A stretch of 64,000 nucleotides of DNA, from positions 372,001-436,000 of the forward strand of contig NZ_JBIMER010000001.1 of assembly GCF_051262515.1 (NCBI RefSeq), read 5' to 3'. The stretch comes from Arthrobacter_N sp051262515 (GTDB lineage Bacteria; Actinomycetota; Actinomycetes; Actinomycetales; Micrococcaceae). This document shows positions 8,539 through 16,747 of this stretch, piece after piece; the stretch's first letter is position 1, and every line of letters begins with the position of its first letter. Both the position numbers and the translations under genes were made by a program. The notes beneath the pieces are model-generated. The model searched no databases and had not been told where the DNA came from. It worked only from the letters and a program-made list of their open reading frames with translations.

Positions 8539-10314
8539 ATGCCGACGGAACCGCAGCCCGGATCCGGGCCCGAGGCCGAACAGCGCGAGGCCCGGCTCCA
8601 AAACCAGCTGGCGCTGGCCGAACGGCAGCTGAACGTGCTGCGCGACAAAGCACGCCAACTCGACCGCCAGCTCGGCACCGCGACGCAGAACAACTCGCGG
8701 ATGGTCGCGATGCTGGAACGAACGCGCTCCGAGATCGTCACGCTCAAGGCGGCCCTCGAGAAGGACGGCGACACGCCGTTCAGCCACGGAACCATCGTCC
8801 AGATCAATCCGAAGCGCCACGCCGAGGCCGGCAAATCGATCTCTTCCGCGGCGGTCGAGAGCGTCGACATCGTCCAGAGCGGGCGGAAACTGCGCGTCTC
8901 CGTCAGTCCGCTTCTCAATTTCGAGGCGCTGGAGGTCGGGCAGGAGGTGCTCCTGAACGACTCGTTGACGGTGGTCGCCGGACTCGGCTTCGAGGCCTCG
9001 GGCGAACTGGTTGCCGTCAAGGAGGTGCTCGACGACGGCCGCGTCCTGGCGGTCGGCCGGGCCGACGACCAAAAGGTCGTGCGACTCGGGGGCCCGTTGT
9101 TGCGGGAACGGGTCAGGGTCGGCGACAGCCTCGCGATCGATCCGCGCACGGGACTGGCGATCGAGCGGGTGCACCTCTCCGACATGCAGTCCCTGGTGCT
9201 GGAAGAGGTTCCCGACATTTCCTACGCGGACATCGGCGGCCTCGGCCCGCAGATCGAGCAGATCCGGGATGCGGTGGAGCTCCCGTTCCTGCACGCGGAC
9301 CTGTACCGCGAGCACGGCCTGCAGGCCCCGAAGGGCATCCTGCTGTACGGCCCGCCCGGTTGCGGAAAGACGCTGATCGCCAAGGCGGTGGCCCATTCGC
9401 TGGCGGAACGTACCGCGGAGTTGCGCAGCGGCGAGGCCGCACGCAGCTACTTCCTGAACATCAAGGGCCCCGAGCTGCTGGACAAGTACGTGGGCGAGAC
9501 CGAACGCCACATCCGCCTGATCTTCGCACGCGCCCGCGAAAAGGCGACCGGTGGCAACCCGGTGGTGGTCTTCTTCGACGAGATGGATTCCCTGTTCCGG
9601 ACCCGGGGCACGGGAGTGTCCTCCGACGTCGAAACGACGATCGTCCCACAGCTGCTCAGCGAGATCGACGGAGTGGAGAAGCTGGACAACGTCATCATCA
9701 TCGGCGCGTCCAACCGGGAGGACATGATCGACCCGGCGATCCTCCGCCCCGGCCGCCTGGATGTGAAGATCAAGGTCAAGCGGCCCGATTCCGAGGGAGC
9801 GGCGGAAATCTTCGCCAAGTACCTCACGCGGGATCTTCCGCTGCACCCGGACGACCTCGCCGTACACGGCGGCGACCGGAAAGCCACCGTGCTGGAGATG
9901 ATTCGGCAGACCGTCGAGGCGATGTACGCCACGGACAAGGAGAACGAGTTCCTGGAGGTCACCTACGCCAATGGCGAGACCGAGGTCCTGTACTTCAAGG
10001 ACTTTAACTCCGGCGCCGTCATCCGCAATGTGGTGGACCGCGCCAAGAAATCGGCGATCAAGGAGCTGCTCACCACCGGGGTGCGTGGCCTTCGCATCGA
10101 GCACCTGCTGCGCGGCGTCGTCGACGAGTTCCACGAACACGAGGACATGCCGAACACCACCAACCCGGACGACTGGGCGAGGATCTCCGGGAAGAAGGGC
10201 GAGCGCATCACCTACATCCGCACCATCATCCAGGACAAGGGAGGTTCGGAGGTGGGACGGAGCCTGGCGGACGAAGGCGCCAGCACCTACTCCAATACCG
10301 GACAATACCTGTGA
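8539..10314 (+). CDS. arc: proteasome-activating AAA ATPase Arc/Mpa
   Basis: A 591-residue hexameric unfoldase that recognises Pup-tagged proteins and threads them into the 20S proteasome. Residues 12-78 are a coiled coil that binds Pup, about 80-205 are the tandem OB folds of the interdomain, and the AAA domain follows, with Walker A GPPGCGKT at 271-278 and Walker B VVFFDEMDS near 348. The C-terminus is GQYL, the penultimate-Tyr gate-opening motif that docks on the proteasome alpha ring. AAGGAG precedes the ATG. Its stop overlaps the GTG of dop, so the two are coupled. 'mpa' is the mycobacterial name. Confidence 0.96.
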   Translation: MPTEPQPGSGPEAEQREARLQNQLALAERQLNVLRDKARQLDRQLGTATQNNSRMVAMLERTRSEIVTLKAALEKDGDTPFSHGTIVQINPKRHAEAGKSISSAAVESVDIVQSGRKLRVSVSPLLNFEALEVGQEVLLNDSLTVVAGLGFEASGELVAVKEVLDDGRVLAVGRADDQKVVRLGGPLLRERVRVGDSLAIDPRTGLAIERVHLSDMQSLVLEEVPDISYADIGGLGPQIEQIRDAVELPFLHADLYREHGLQAPKGILLYGPPGCGKTLIAKAVAHSLAERTAELRSGEAARSYFLNIKGPELLDKYVGETERHIRLIFARAREKATGGNPVVVFFDEMDSLFRTRGTGVSSDVETTIVPQLLSEIDGVEKLDNVIIIGASNREDMIDPAILRPGRLDVKIKVKRPDSEGAAEIFAKYLTRDLPLHPDDLAVHGGDRKATVLEMIRQTVEAMYATDKENEFLEVTYANGETEVLYFKDFNSGAVIRNVVDRAKKSAIKELLTTGVRGLRIEHLLRGVVDEFHEHEDMPNTTNPDDWARISGKKGERITYIRTIIQDKGGSEVGRSLADEGASTYSNTGQYL

Positions 10315-11927
10315 CGGTCCGCCGCGTCGTCGGGCTGGAGACCGAGTACGGCGTCCTGGCGCCGTCGCAACCTGGGGCGAACTCCACCATCCTGTCCGCC
10401 CAGGTGGTCAATGCGTACGCCGCCACGGTGCGGCACGGATACGGCCACCTGGCCGGAACGCGTTGGGACTACGCGGACGAGACGCCGCTGAGCGACGCGC
10501 GGGGATTCTCCGTTCCACGCGCCGACGCGGACCGGTCCCAGCTGACTGACGAGCCCAGGGAACTGACCGCCGAGGAGATCGCTCTGGCCGGCGGAGAGAC
10601 GCGGATCGGGGAAACCCTCTACGCGGAGGACGGCACCCCGGACGCCGCGGGCCACGTCCTGATGAACATGGTGTTGGGCAACGGCGCGCGCCTCTACGTG
10701 GACCACGCCCACCCCGAGTACTCGTCGCCGGAGACGACCAACCCGCTCGACGCCGTCCTGTGGGATCAGGCGGGCGACCGCGTGGCGCTGGCCGCCGCGC
10801 GGCACATCGCACAGACTCCGGGGTTCGCCGAGGTGCTGCTCTACAAGAACAACACCGACAACAAGGGCGTGAGCTACGGCGCGCACGAGAACTATCTCAT
10901 GCCGCGCGCGACGCCGTTCGGCGAGATCTCCGCGGGCCTCATCCCGTTCTTCGCATCCAGACAGGTCCTGTGCGGCTCCGGACGCGTGGGCAGGGGTGTC
11001 ACCGGCAAGGATGTCGGATACCAGGTCAGCCAGCGTGCCGACTTCTTCGAGGCGGAGGTCGGCTTGGAAACGACGATCCGCCGCCCCCTGGTCAATACCC
11101 GCGACGAACCCCACGCCGCCTCGGAGAAGTACCGCCGGCTGCACGTTATCCTTGGAGACGCCAATCTCGGGCAGGTGTCGACCTACCTCAGGGTGGGCAC
11201 GACGTCGTTGGTGCTCGCGCTGATCGAAGCGGGCCGTGCGCCCGCCATCGAATTGCGCGACGCGGTCGGCGCCGTCCAACGCATAAGCCACGACCCCACA
11301 CTGCGGACCGTCGTCGAACTCGCGGACGGCACCAAGGTGACCGCATTGGACCTGCAGGAGCGGTACCTCGACGCCGCGCGGCTCCACTGCGGGGAGACTG
11401 GCGCGGACGACCGACAGACCCTCGACGTGCTCTCTCGCTGGCAGTGGACCATCGACACGCTGCGGAGCGACGTCCTGGCCGCGGCAGCGCAGGTGGATTG
11501 GATCGCCAAGTACCGGTTGATGGAGCAGTACCGGGAACGGCATTCGTTGGGCTGGGACGACCCGCGGATCACGCTGATGGACCTCCAGTGGGCCGACATC
11601 CGTCCGGAGAAGGGCCTCTACCACCGTTTGGCCGCCCGAGGCGTCGTGGAGACCCTGTTTACGGAGGAGCGGATCGCGGCGGCGGTGGGTTCCCCGCCGG
11701 AGGACACGCGTGCCTACTTCCGCGGCCGGTCGCTGGCCGACTACCCGGACGACGTCGTGGGGGCCAGTTGGGATTCCGTCATTTTCAGCGTCCCGGGTCG
11801 CGCAGGCCTGGAGCGCGTATCGATGCTGGAACCCCTGCGCGGGACGCGCGACCTGGTCGGGCCCCTCTTCGAGGCGGGCCTCGAGATCGGTGAATTCGTG
11901 GACAGGCTCAGGTCGGGGCGGCGCTAG
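10311..11927 (+). CDS. dop: Pup deamidase/depupylase Dop
   Basis: A 538-residue carboxylate-amine-ligase-fold enzyme. It deamidates the C-terminal Gln of Pup to Glu, making it ligatable, and also removes Pup from substrates. The ATP/Mg site starts at once (VVGLETEYG, with Glu10 and Glu12), and LYVDHAHPEYSSPET carries the catalytic Asp. It is a paralogue of PafA at 13762, but longer, with the Dop-specific loop after the first strand (about residues 40-85). The start GTG overlaps the arc stop codon. Because the Pup here ends in Gln, Dop is needed for pupylation. Confidence 0.95.
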   Translation: MTVRRVVGLETEYGVLAPSQPGANSTILSAQVVNAYAATVRHGYGHLAGTRWDYADETPLSDARGFSVPRADADRSQLTDEPRELTAEEIALAGGETRIGETLYAEDGTPDAAGHVLMNMVLGNGARLYVDHAHPEYSSPETTNPLDAVLWDQAGDRVALAAARHIAQTPGFAEVLLYKNNTDNKGVSYGAHENYLMPRATPFGEISAGLIPFFASRQVLCGSGRVGRGVTGKDVGYQVSQRADFFEAEVGLETTIRRPLVNTRDEPHAASEKYRRLHVILGDANLGQVSTYLRVGTTSLVLALIEAGRAPAIELRDAVGAVQRISHDPTLRTVVELADGTKVTALDLQERYLDAARLHCGETGADDRQTLDVLSRWQWTIDTLRSDVLAAAAQVDWIAKYRLMEQYRERHSLGWDDPRITLMDLQWADIRPEKGLYHRLAARGVVETLFTEERIAAAVGSPPEDTRAYFRGRSLADYPDDVVGASWDSVIFSVPGRAGLERVSMLEPLRGTRDLVGPLFEAGLEIGEFVDRLRSGRR

Positions 11928-12052
11928 GGGATCGCATCGGCGCTAGTGGGGTGCCTCAAAGTGCTTCCCCGCATCGTCACCACCCCGGAGCATCCAGTGG
12001 CAAGATGGGAGTTGGCGGCGGAGCAGCCCCAACGTGAATCAAGGAGGACGCC

Positions 12053-12256
12053 ATGGCCCAGGAACAGTTCAAGGCGAAGCCTGCCCAGCAGACGCAGGAT
12101 CTCGAGGAGGCTCCAGCCCCGACCGGAGCCGGCGCTTCCGCGGGAAAACAGGCACAGACCCAGGGGGTCGATGACCTGCTGGATGAGATCGATGGCGTGC
12201 TGGAGAGCAACGCCGAGGAGTTCGTTCGCGGATTCGTGCAGAAGGGCGGCCAGTAG
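12053..12256 (+). CDS. pup: prokaryotic ubiquitin-like protein Pup
   Basis: A 67-residue, largely disordered tagging protein attached to substrate lysines by PafA. The C-terminal half forms the helix that binds the Arc coiled coil (VDDLLDEIDGVLESNAEEF) and the protein ends KGGQ, so it is the Gln form that must be deamidated to Glu by Dop. A strong ribosome-binding site, AAGGAGG, lies at 12041-12047. A separate promoter probably lies in the 125-base gap after dop. prcB starts two bases after the pup stop codon. Confidence 0.97.
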   Translation: MAQEQFKAKPAQQTQDLEEAPAPTGAGASAGKQAQTQGVDDLLDEIDGVLESNAEEFVRGFVQKGGQ

Positions 12257-12258
12257 CG

Positions 12259-13035
12259 GTGGATGTCCCCGCGGGGCCGTCGTTCCTCGAGTTCCTGGCG
12301 CGCGAGCGCCCCGACCTGCTGCCGACGCGTGACGCGGCGCCCGTCGAGGCACTGCGGCACGCGACGACGATCGTGGCGGTTTCCTACGACGGCGGCGTGG
12401 TTATGGCCGGCGACCGGAGGGCCACGATCGGCAACGTCATCGCCAGCAGGCACATGGAAAAGGTCTTCGCGACCGATCGGTATTCGGTCGTGGGGATCGC
12501 GGGTTCAGCAGGAGTCGCCATGGACATCGCGAGGTTGTTCCAGGTCGAGTTGGAGCACTACGAGAAAATCGAGGGAACGCTGCTGAGCCTGGACGGCAAG
12601 GCCAACCGGCTTGCGGCCATGATTCGTACGAACCTGGGCATGGCGCTGCAGGGCATGTCGGTGGTCCCGCTGTTCGCGGGATTCGACCCCGGCCGCGAAC
12701 TGGGCCGGATCTTCTCGTTCGATATCACCGGGGGCCGCTACGAGGAGCAGGAACACCACAGCATCGGATCCGGCTCGGTCTTCGCGCGCGGCGCCCTGAA
12801 GAAGCTATGGCGCCCGGGAATGGACGCCGGGGTGGCGGTGGAGGTGGCGGTCGAGGCGCTGTACGACGCCGCCGACGACGATTCGGCCACCGGGGGCCCT
12901 GACCTCGTCCGCCAACTGTGGCCGGTGGTTTTCGCCGTCGACCGGGACGGCACCAGACGCATCCCCGGCGACGAGTTGGCCGCCGTTGCCACGGACATCG
13001 TCCGTCGCCGTTCCATCGCAGGCAGGGAGGCCTAG
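12259..13035 (+). CDS. prcB: 20S proteasome beta subunit PrcB
   Basis: A 258-residue catalytic subunit of the 20S core; two heptameric beta rings cleave proteins inside the barrel. The propeptide is about 35 residues, followed by TTIVAVSYDGGVVMAGDRRAT, so the catalytic N-terminal threonine after processing is Thr36. Lys and Asp of the active site fall in the usual AGDRR region and downstream. Mycobacterial PrcB has Gly before the catalytic Thr; here it is Ala (HATTIVA), and the propeptide is shorter. The start is GTG, two bases after the pup stop; prcA follows without a gap. Confidence 0.95.
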   Translation: MDVPAGPSFLEFLARERPDLLPTRDAAPVEALRHATTIVAVSYDGGVVMAGDRRATIGNVIASRHMEKVFATDRYSVVGIAGSAGVAMDIARLFQVELEHYEKIEGTLLSLDGKANRLAAMIRTNLGMALQGMSVVPLFAGFDPGRELGRIFSFDITGGRYEEQEHHSIGSGSVFARGALKKLWRPGMDAGVAVEVAVEALYDAADDDSATGGPDLVRQLWPVVFAVDRDGTRRIPGDELAAVATDIVRRRSIAGREA

Positions 13036-13758
13036 ATGTCCGCCCAGTTCTACGTCTCGCCGGAACAACTGATGAAGGACCGCGCGGATTTCGCGCGCAA
13101 GGGCATCGCCCGGGGGAGGTCGGTGGTCGTGGCCAGTTGCGTCGACGGCATCGCGCTGGTGGCGGAAAACCCGTCCGCCTCGCTTCGGAAGGTCGGCGAG
13201 ATCTACGACAGGATCGCCTTCGCGGCCGTCGGCAAATACAACGAGTTCGAATCGCTGCGCCAGATCGGTGTCCGGTACGCGGACACCCGGGGCTATTCCT
13301 ACGACCGCGACGATGTCACGGGCCGCGGACTGGCCAGTGTCTACGCCCAGAGCCTCGGGGGTGTGTTCACGGCGGAAAGCAAGCCGTTCGAGGTTGAATT
13401 GGCGGTCGTGGAGGTCGGGCGGGCGCCGGCGGAGGACCGTCTTTTCCGCGTCAACTTCGACGGATCCATCTCCGATGAACCTGGACTCGTCATCATGGGC
13501 GGGGATGCGGAAACGGTCGCGGCCGCCATGGAGGGCGCGTGGGGCGGGTACGGCGGAACCGACGGCGGGACGGCCGGAGCCATCCGTGCCGCCGCGACGG
13601 CGCTGCCCGGTGTCGCGGAGGGTCCCGCCGGCGCGGGGCTCTTGGAAGTTGCCGTGCTCGATCGGGACCCCGTATCCCGCCATGGGACACGCCGCGCCTT
13701 CCGGCGGCTCGATGCCTCCGAGGTGGCCTCCGTATTGGGCGCAGGAGGGAAGGACTAG
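13036..13758 (+). CDS. prcA: 20S proteasome alpha subunit PrcA
   Basis: A 240-residue non-catalytic subunit that forms the outer gate rings of the 20S proteasome. The N-terminus (QFYVSPEQLMKDRADFARKG) matches the family's gating helix, followed by the Ntn-hydrolase fold (SVVVASCVDGIALVAENPS). The ATG follows the prcB stop codon directly, consistent with equal production of the two subunits. A Gly/Ala-rich insertion near residues 158-200 separates the last strands and the tail is charged. pafA follows after three bases. Confidence 0.95.
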   Translation: MSAQFYVSPEQLMKDRADFARKGIARGRSVVVASCVDGIALVAENPSASLRKVGEIYDRIAFAAVGKYNEFESLRQIGVRYADTRGYSYDRDDVTGRGLASVYAQSLGGVFTAESKPFEVELAVVEVGRAPAEDRLFRVNFDGSISDEPGLVIMGGDAETVAAAMEGAWGGYGGTDGGTAGAIRAAATALPGVAEGPAGAGLLEVAVLDRDPVSRHGTRRAFRRLDASEVASVLGAGGKD

Positions 13759-13761
13759 GAC

Positions 13762-15123
13762 ATGGACCGCAGGATTTTCGGCATCGAAACCGAATACGGC
13801 ATCGCGTATTCGGCGCCCGGCGGGCGGCCGTTGACGCCCGAGGAGGTCGCGCGCTACCTTTTCCGCAAGGTGGTGGCTTGGGGACGCAGCTCCAACGTCT
13901 TCCTCACCAACGGCTCCCGGCTCTACTTGGACGTGGGATCGCATCCCGAGTACGCCACGGCCGAGTGCGACGACATCGCGCAACTCATTGCCCACGACAG
14001 GGCCGGCGAAGCGATTCTCCAGGACCTGGTGCAAACCGCGGAGGAGAGGATGCGGGAGGACGGCTTCCCCGGTTCCGTCTACCTCTTCAAGAACAACACG
14101 GATTCCGCCGGCAACTCCTACGGGTGCCACGAGAACTACCTCATTCCCCGCCGCCTGGAGTTCTCCAGGCTGGCCGAGATCCTGATCCCCTTCCTGGTCA
14201 CGCGGCAGATCTTCGCCGGGGCGGGGAAGATCCTGCCGGTCGACGGAGAGCACCGCTTTGCCTTTTCGCAGCGGGCGGACCACGTGTGGGAGGGCGTGTC
14301 GTCGGCCACGACGCGTTCCCGCCCCATCATCAACACGCGGGACGAGCCCCACGCGGATGCGGAACACTACCGAAGGCTCCACGTGATTGTCGGGGACTCC
14401 AACATGTCCGAGACGACGCAGCTGGTGAAGGTCGGCGCCACCGACCTGATGCTGCGCATGATCGAAGCCGGCACCATCATGGGGGATTTCCGTCTGGAGA
14501 ACCCGATCCGGAGCATCCGGGAGATTTCCCACGACCTCACTGGCCGCACGCCCGTCAGGTTGGCCAACGGCCGTGAGATGTCGGCGTTGCAATTGCAGGA
14601 GGCCTTCCACGCGAAGGTCTCGGAGTTCCTGGACCGCGAGGGCGGCCATACTCCGCACGTTCCTCGAATCATGGACCTCTGGCGACGTTCGATCGACGCA
14701 GTCGCCAACGAGGACCCCTCCGGTATCGACAGGGAAATTGACTGGGCCATCAAGCACAAGCTCGTCCGCGGCTACCAAAACAAGCACGGGCTTGACCTCT
14801 CGGCGCCCCGCATCGCCCAACTCGACTTGACGTACCACGACATCTCCCCCACTCGCGGATTGTTCCAGCTGCTGCGAGCCAAGGGCCTCGTCGCGAACGT
14901 GGTGGACCAGGACGCCGTGGACGATGCGCGTTCTCATCCGCCGCAGACAACGCGGGCAAAGTTGCGGGGCGATTTCGTGCGTGCGGCGAAAGACGCGGGG
15001 CGCGACTTCACGGTCGATTGGGTACACCTGAAACTGAATGACCATGCCGGGCAAACCGTGCTGTGCAAGGACCCCTTCGCGAACTCTGACCCGCGCGTCG
15101 AGGAGCTTCTCGGCCTCCTGTAG
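13762..15123 (+). CDS. pafA: Pup--protein ligase PafA
   Basis: A 453-residue ligase of the glutamine-synthetase-like fold that forms an isopeptide bond between the C-terminal Glu of Pup and substrate lysines using ATP. The nucleotide/Mg site is at the N-terminus (IFGIETEYG, Glu9 and Glu11), with the catalytic Asp in LYLDVGSHPEYATAECD and the conserved FKNNTDSAGNSYGCHENYL segment. It is the shorter paralogue of Dop. It ends the pup-prcB-prcA-pafA run, in which spacings are two, zero and three bases, so these four are surely one transcript. Confidence 0.96.
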   Translation: MDRRIFGIETEYGIAYSAPGGRPLTPEEVARYLFRKVVAWGRSSNVFLTNGSRLYLDVGSHPEYATAECDDIAQLIAHDRAGEAILQDLVQTAEERMREDGFPGSVYLFKNNTDSAGNSYGCHENYLIPRRLEFSRLAEILIPFLVTRQIFAGAGKILPVDGEHRFAFSQRADHVWEGVSSATTRSRPIINTRDEPHADAEHYRRLHVIVGDSNMSETTQLVKVGATDLMLRMIEAGTIMGDFRLENPIRSIREISHDLTGRTPVRLANGREMSALQLQEAFHAKVSEFLDREGGHTPHVPRIMDLWRRSIDAVANEDPSGIDREIDWAIKHKLVRGYQNKHGLDLSAPRIAQLDLTYHDISPTRGLFQLLRAKGLVANVVDQDAVDDARSHPPQTTRAKLRGDFVRAAKDAGRDFTVDWVHLKLNDHAGQTVLCKDPFANSDPRVEELLGLL

Positions 15124-15266
15124 ACCATCCGAGCAGCTGGGGCGGCAGGGACGCGTGGGCCGTGGGCTTGGAAACCTCACAGGAAAAGCACCTAAACTGG
15201 GTGGGATTCGTTCCGCCCGGCGCGCTGGGCGCCGGTAGGTCAAAGATCCCAACGAAAGTTGAATTC

Positions 15267-16223
15267 GTGCGCAAGCTTTTCGCAGTAGTGCTGGCCCTGG
15301 CCCTCTTGGCCTTGGCCGGTTGCGGGGCAGGTTCCCCGAAGACCGTGGGGGACGCAGAGCCTCTCTCTTCCATCGAAATCACTCCCGGCGCGGATGACAA
15401 TACCGCCCCGTCGGTCGAGTTCGACACGCCCTTGGATGCCACGGCCGCTGGAGCCCGGGTTGTCGAGGAGGGTGACGGTCCGGAAATCAAGGAGAACCAA
15501 GACGTCTCCTACAAGCTCGCGGGCTACAGCACCGAGGACGGGAGCGAACTGGGCAACCTCTTCGGGCAGGACGCGCAGATCCTGTCTCTGACGGAGGAGA
15601 TGAAGGCGGCCGACGCGGAGATCTACGAGATCCTGCTCGGATCCAGGGTGGGTTCCTGGGTTGCGTACGTCCGTCCGTCCGAGCCTGCGGCCGCCCCGGA
15701 GGGCGAGAGCACTGCACCGGACGAGCCGGCCTCGGCGAGCGAGGTCCTGATCCTGAAGATTGTCGGCGCCGAGGACCGCCCGGAGCCGCCGCGCACGCTC
15801 GAGCAGTCCGAGGTCAAGGAACTGGTGGACTCGAAGTCCTTCCCCACCGTCGAGTTCGACGCGGACGGCAAGCCCACCATTTCCCTGCCCGAGGGCAAGG
15901 AAGCACCAGATGGACTCGCGGTCCACGTGCTGGAGGAGGGCGACGGCGAGACGCTCACCGCGGAATCCACCATCACCGCCGACTATGCCGGCGTCCGGTG
16001 GGAAGACGGCAAGGTCTTCGACTCGAGTTACGAACGCGGCGAGCCCGCCGAGTTCGGGTTGACCCAAGTGATTCAGGGCTGGACCGAAGGTCTCACGGGC
16101 CAGAAGGTCGGCTCCAAGGTGCTTCTGAGCATTCCAGCCGAGATGGCCTACGGCAAGGAGGCACCGGAGGGGACGCCCGCGGGTCCGCTCGTCTTCGTGG
16201 TCGACATCAAGTCGGCCAAGTAG
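15267..16223 (+). CDS. FKBP-type peptidyl-prolyl isomerase lipoprotein
   Basis: A 318-residue secreted lipoprotein. The N-terminus has a basic start, a hydrophobic stretch and the lipobox LALAGC, so it is lipid-anchored to the outer face of the membrane. The C-terminal 95 residues are a FKBP domain (ITADYAGVRWEDGKVFDSS, VIQGWTEGLTGQKVGSKV, PAEMAYGKE); the middle 130 residues look like a second, degenerate FKBP-like domain with a Ser/Ala/Glu-rich insert. The GTG at 15267 with AACGAAAG upstream gives a normal signal peptide; reading from further upstream would bury it. Likely helps fold exported proteins. Confidence 0.9.
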   Translation: MRKLFAVVLALALLALAGCGAGSPKTVGDAEPLSSIEITPGADDNTAPSVEFDTPLDATAAGARVVEEGDGPEIKENQDVSYKLAGYSTEDGSELGNLFGQDAQILSLTEEMKAADAEIYEILLGSRVGSWVAYVRPSEPAAAPEGESTAPDEPASASEVLILKIVGAEDRPEPPRTLEQSEVKELVDSKSFPTVEFDADGKPTISLPEGKEAPDGLAVHVLEEGDGETLTAESTITADYAGVRWEDGKVFDSSYERGEPAEFGLTQVIQGWTEGLTGQKVGSKVLLSIPAEMAYGKEAPEGTPAGPLVFVVDIKSAK

Positions 16224-16264
16224 CCTAGAACCCGCACATCCACACCCCCAACGAAAGGACCGCC

Positions 16265-16660
16265 ATGTCGTTTGGACAGCGCGAGTACGACCGCACCAAG
16301 CCCGAAATCGAGTTCCCGGGCGACGCCGTCCCCACGGAGCTTGTGATCGAGGACATCATCGTCGGCGACGGCACGGAGGCCACGGCCGGCAGCACCGTTT
16401 CCGCACACTACGTGGGCGTCGCCTGGTCTTCCGGCGAGGAGTTCGACTCCTCGTGGAACCGCGGCCAGCCGCTGGACTTCAAGGTGGGAGTCGGCCAGGT
16501 CATCCAGGGATGGGACCAGGGACTCCTGGGCATGAAGGTCGGCGGACGCCGCCGGTTGGAGATCCCCCCGCACATGGCCTACGGCGACCGGGGTGCCGGC
16601 GCCGCCATCGGCCCCAACGAGACGCTGATCTTCGTCGTCGACCTCGTCGGCGTCCGCTAA
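16265..16660 (+). CDS. FKBP-type peptidyl-prolyl cis-trans isomerase
   Basis: A 131-residue single-domain cytoplasmic FKBP rotamase. The active-site elements are present: VSAHYVGVAWSSGEEFDSSW, GQVIQGWDQGLLGMKVGGRR and PPHMAYGDRG. A typical actinobacterial RBS (GAAAGGA) lies seven bases before the ATG. It follows the lipoprotein FKBP by 41 bases on the same strand and is followed by a strong hairpin. It has no signal peptide, so the two adjacent FKBPs serve different compartments. Confidence 0.94.
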   Translation: MSFGQREYDRTKPEIEFPGDAVPTELVIEDIIVGDGTEATAGSTVSAHYVGVAWSSGEEFDSSWNRGQPLDFKVGVGQVIQGWDQGLLGMKVGGRRRLEIPPHMAYGDRGAGAAIGPNETLIFVVDLVGVR

Positions 16661-16687
16661 CCGGACCGATAGACGCACTGCCGCCGG

Positions 16688-16723
16688 GGCGGCGCGGACC
16701 GCACTACCGCGGTCTGCGCCGCC
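16688..16723 (+). terminator. hairpin terminator after the FKBP gene
   Basis: Inverted repeat with 15-base arms (16688-16702 and 16709-16723, one G-U pair) and a six-base loop. There is no clear U-run after it, as is common for actinobacterial hairpin terminators. It separates the FKBP genes from pafBC. Confidence 0.65.
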
Positions 16724-16747
16724 TTGGTGCGTAGTAACGTAGAAACC

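Noticed and set aside
12805..15252. 815-codon open frame on the minus strand over prcA and pafA
   Set aside because: It lies wholly antisense to genes with clear motifs (PrcA, PafA). Long open frames opposite GC-rich genes are expected, and its composition (many His, Arg, Asp) is that of a shadow frame.
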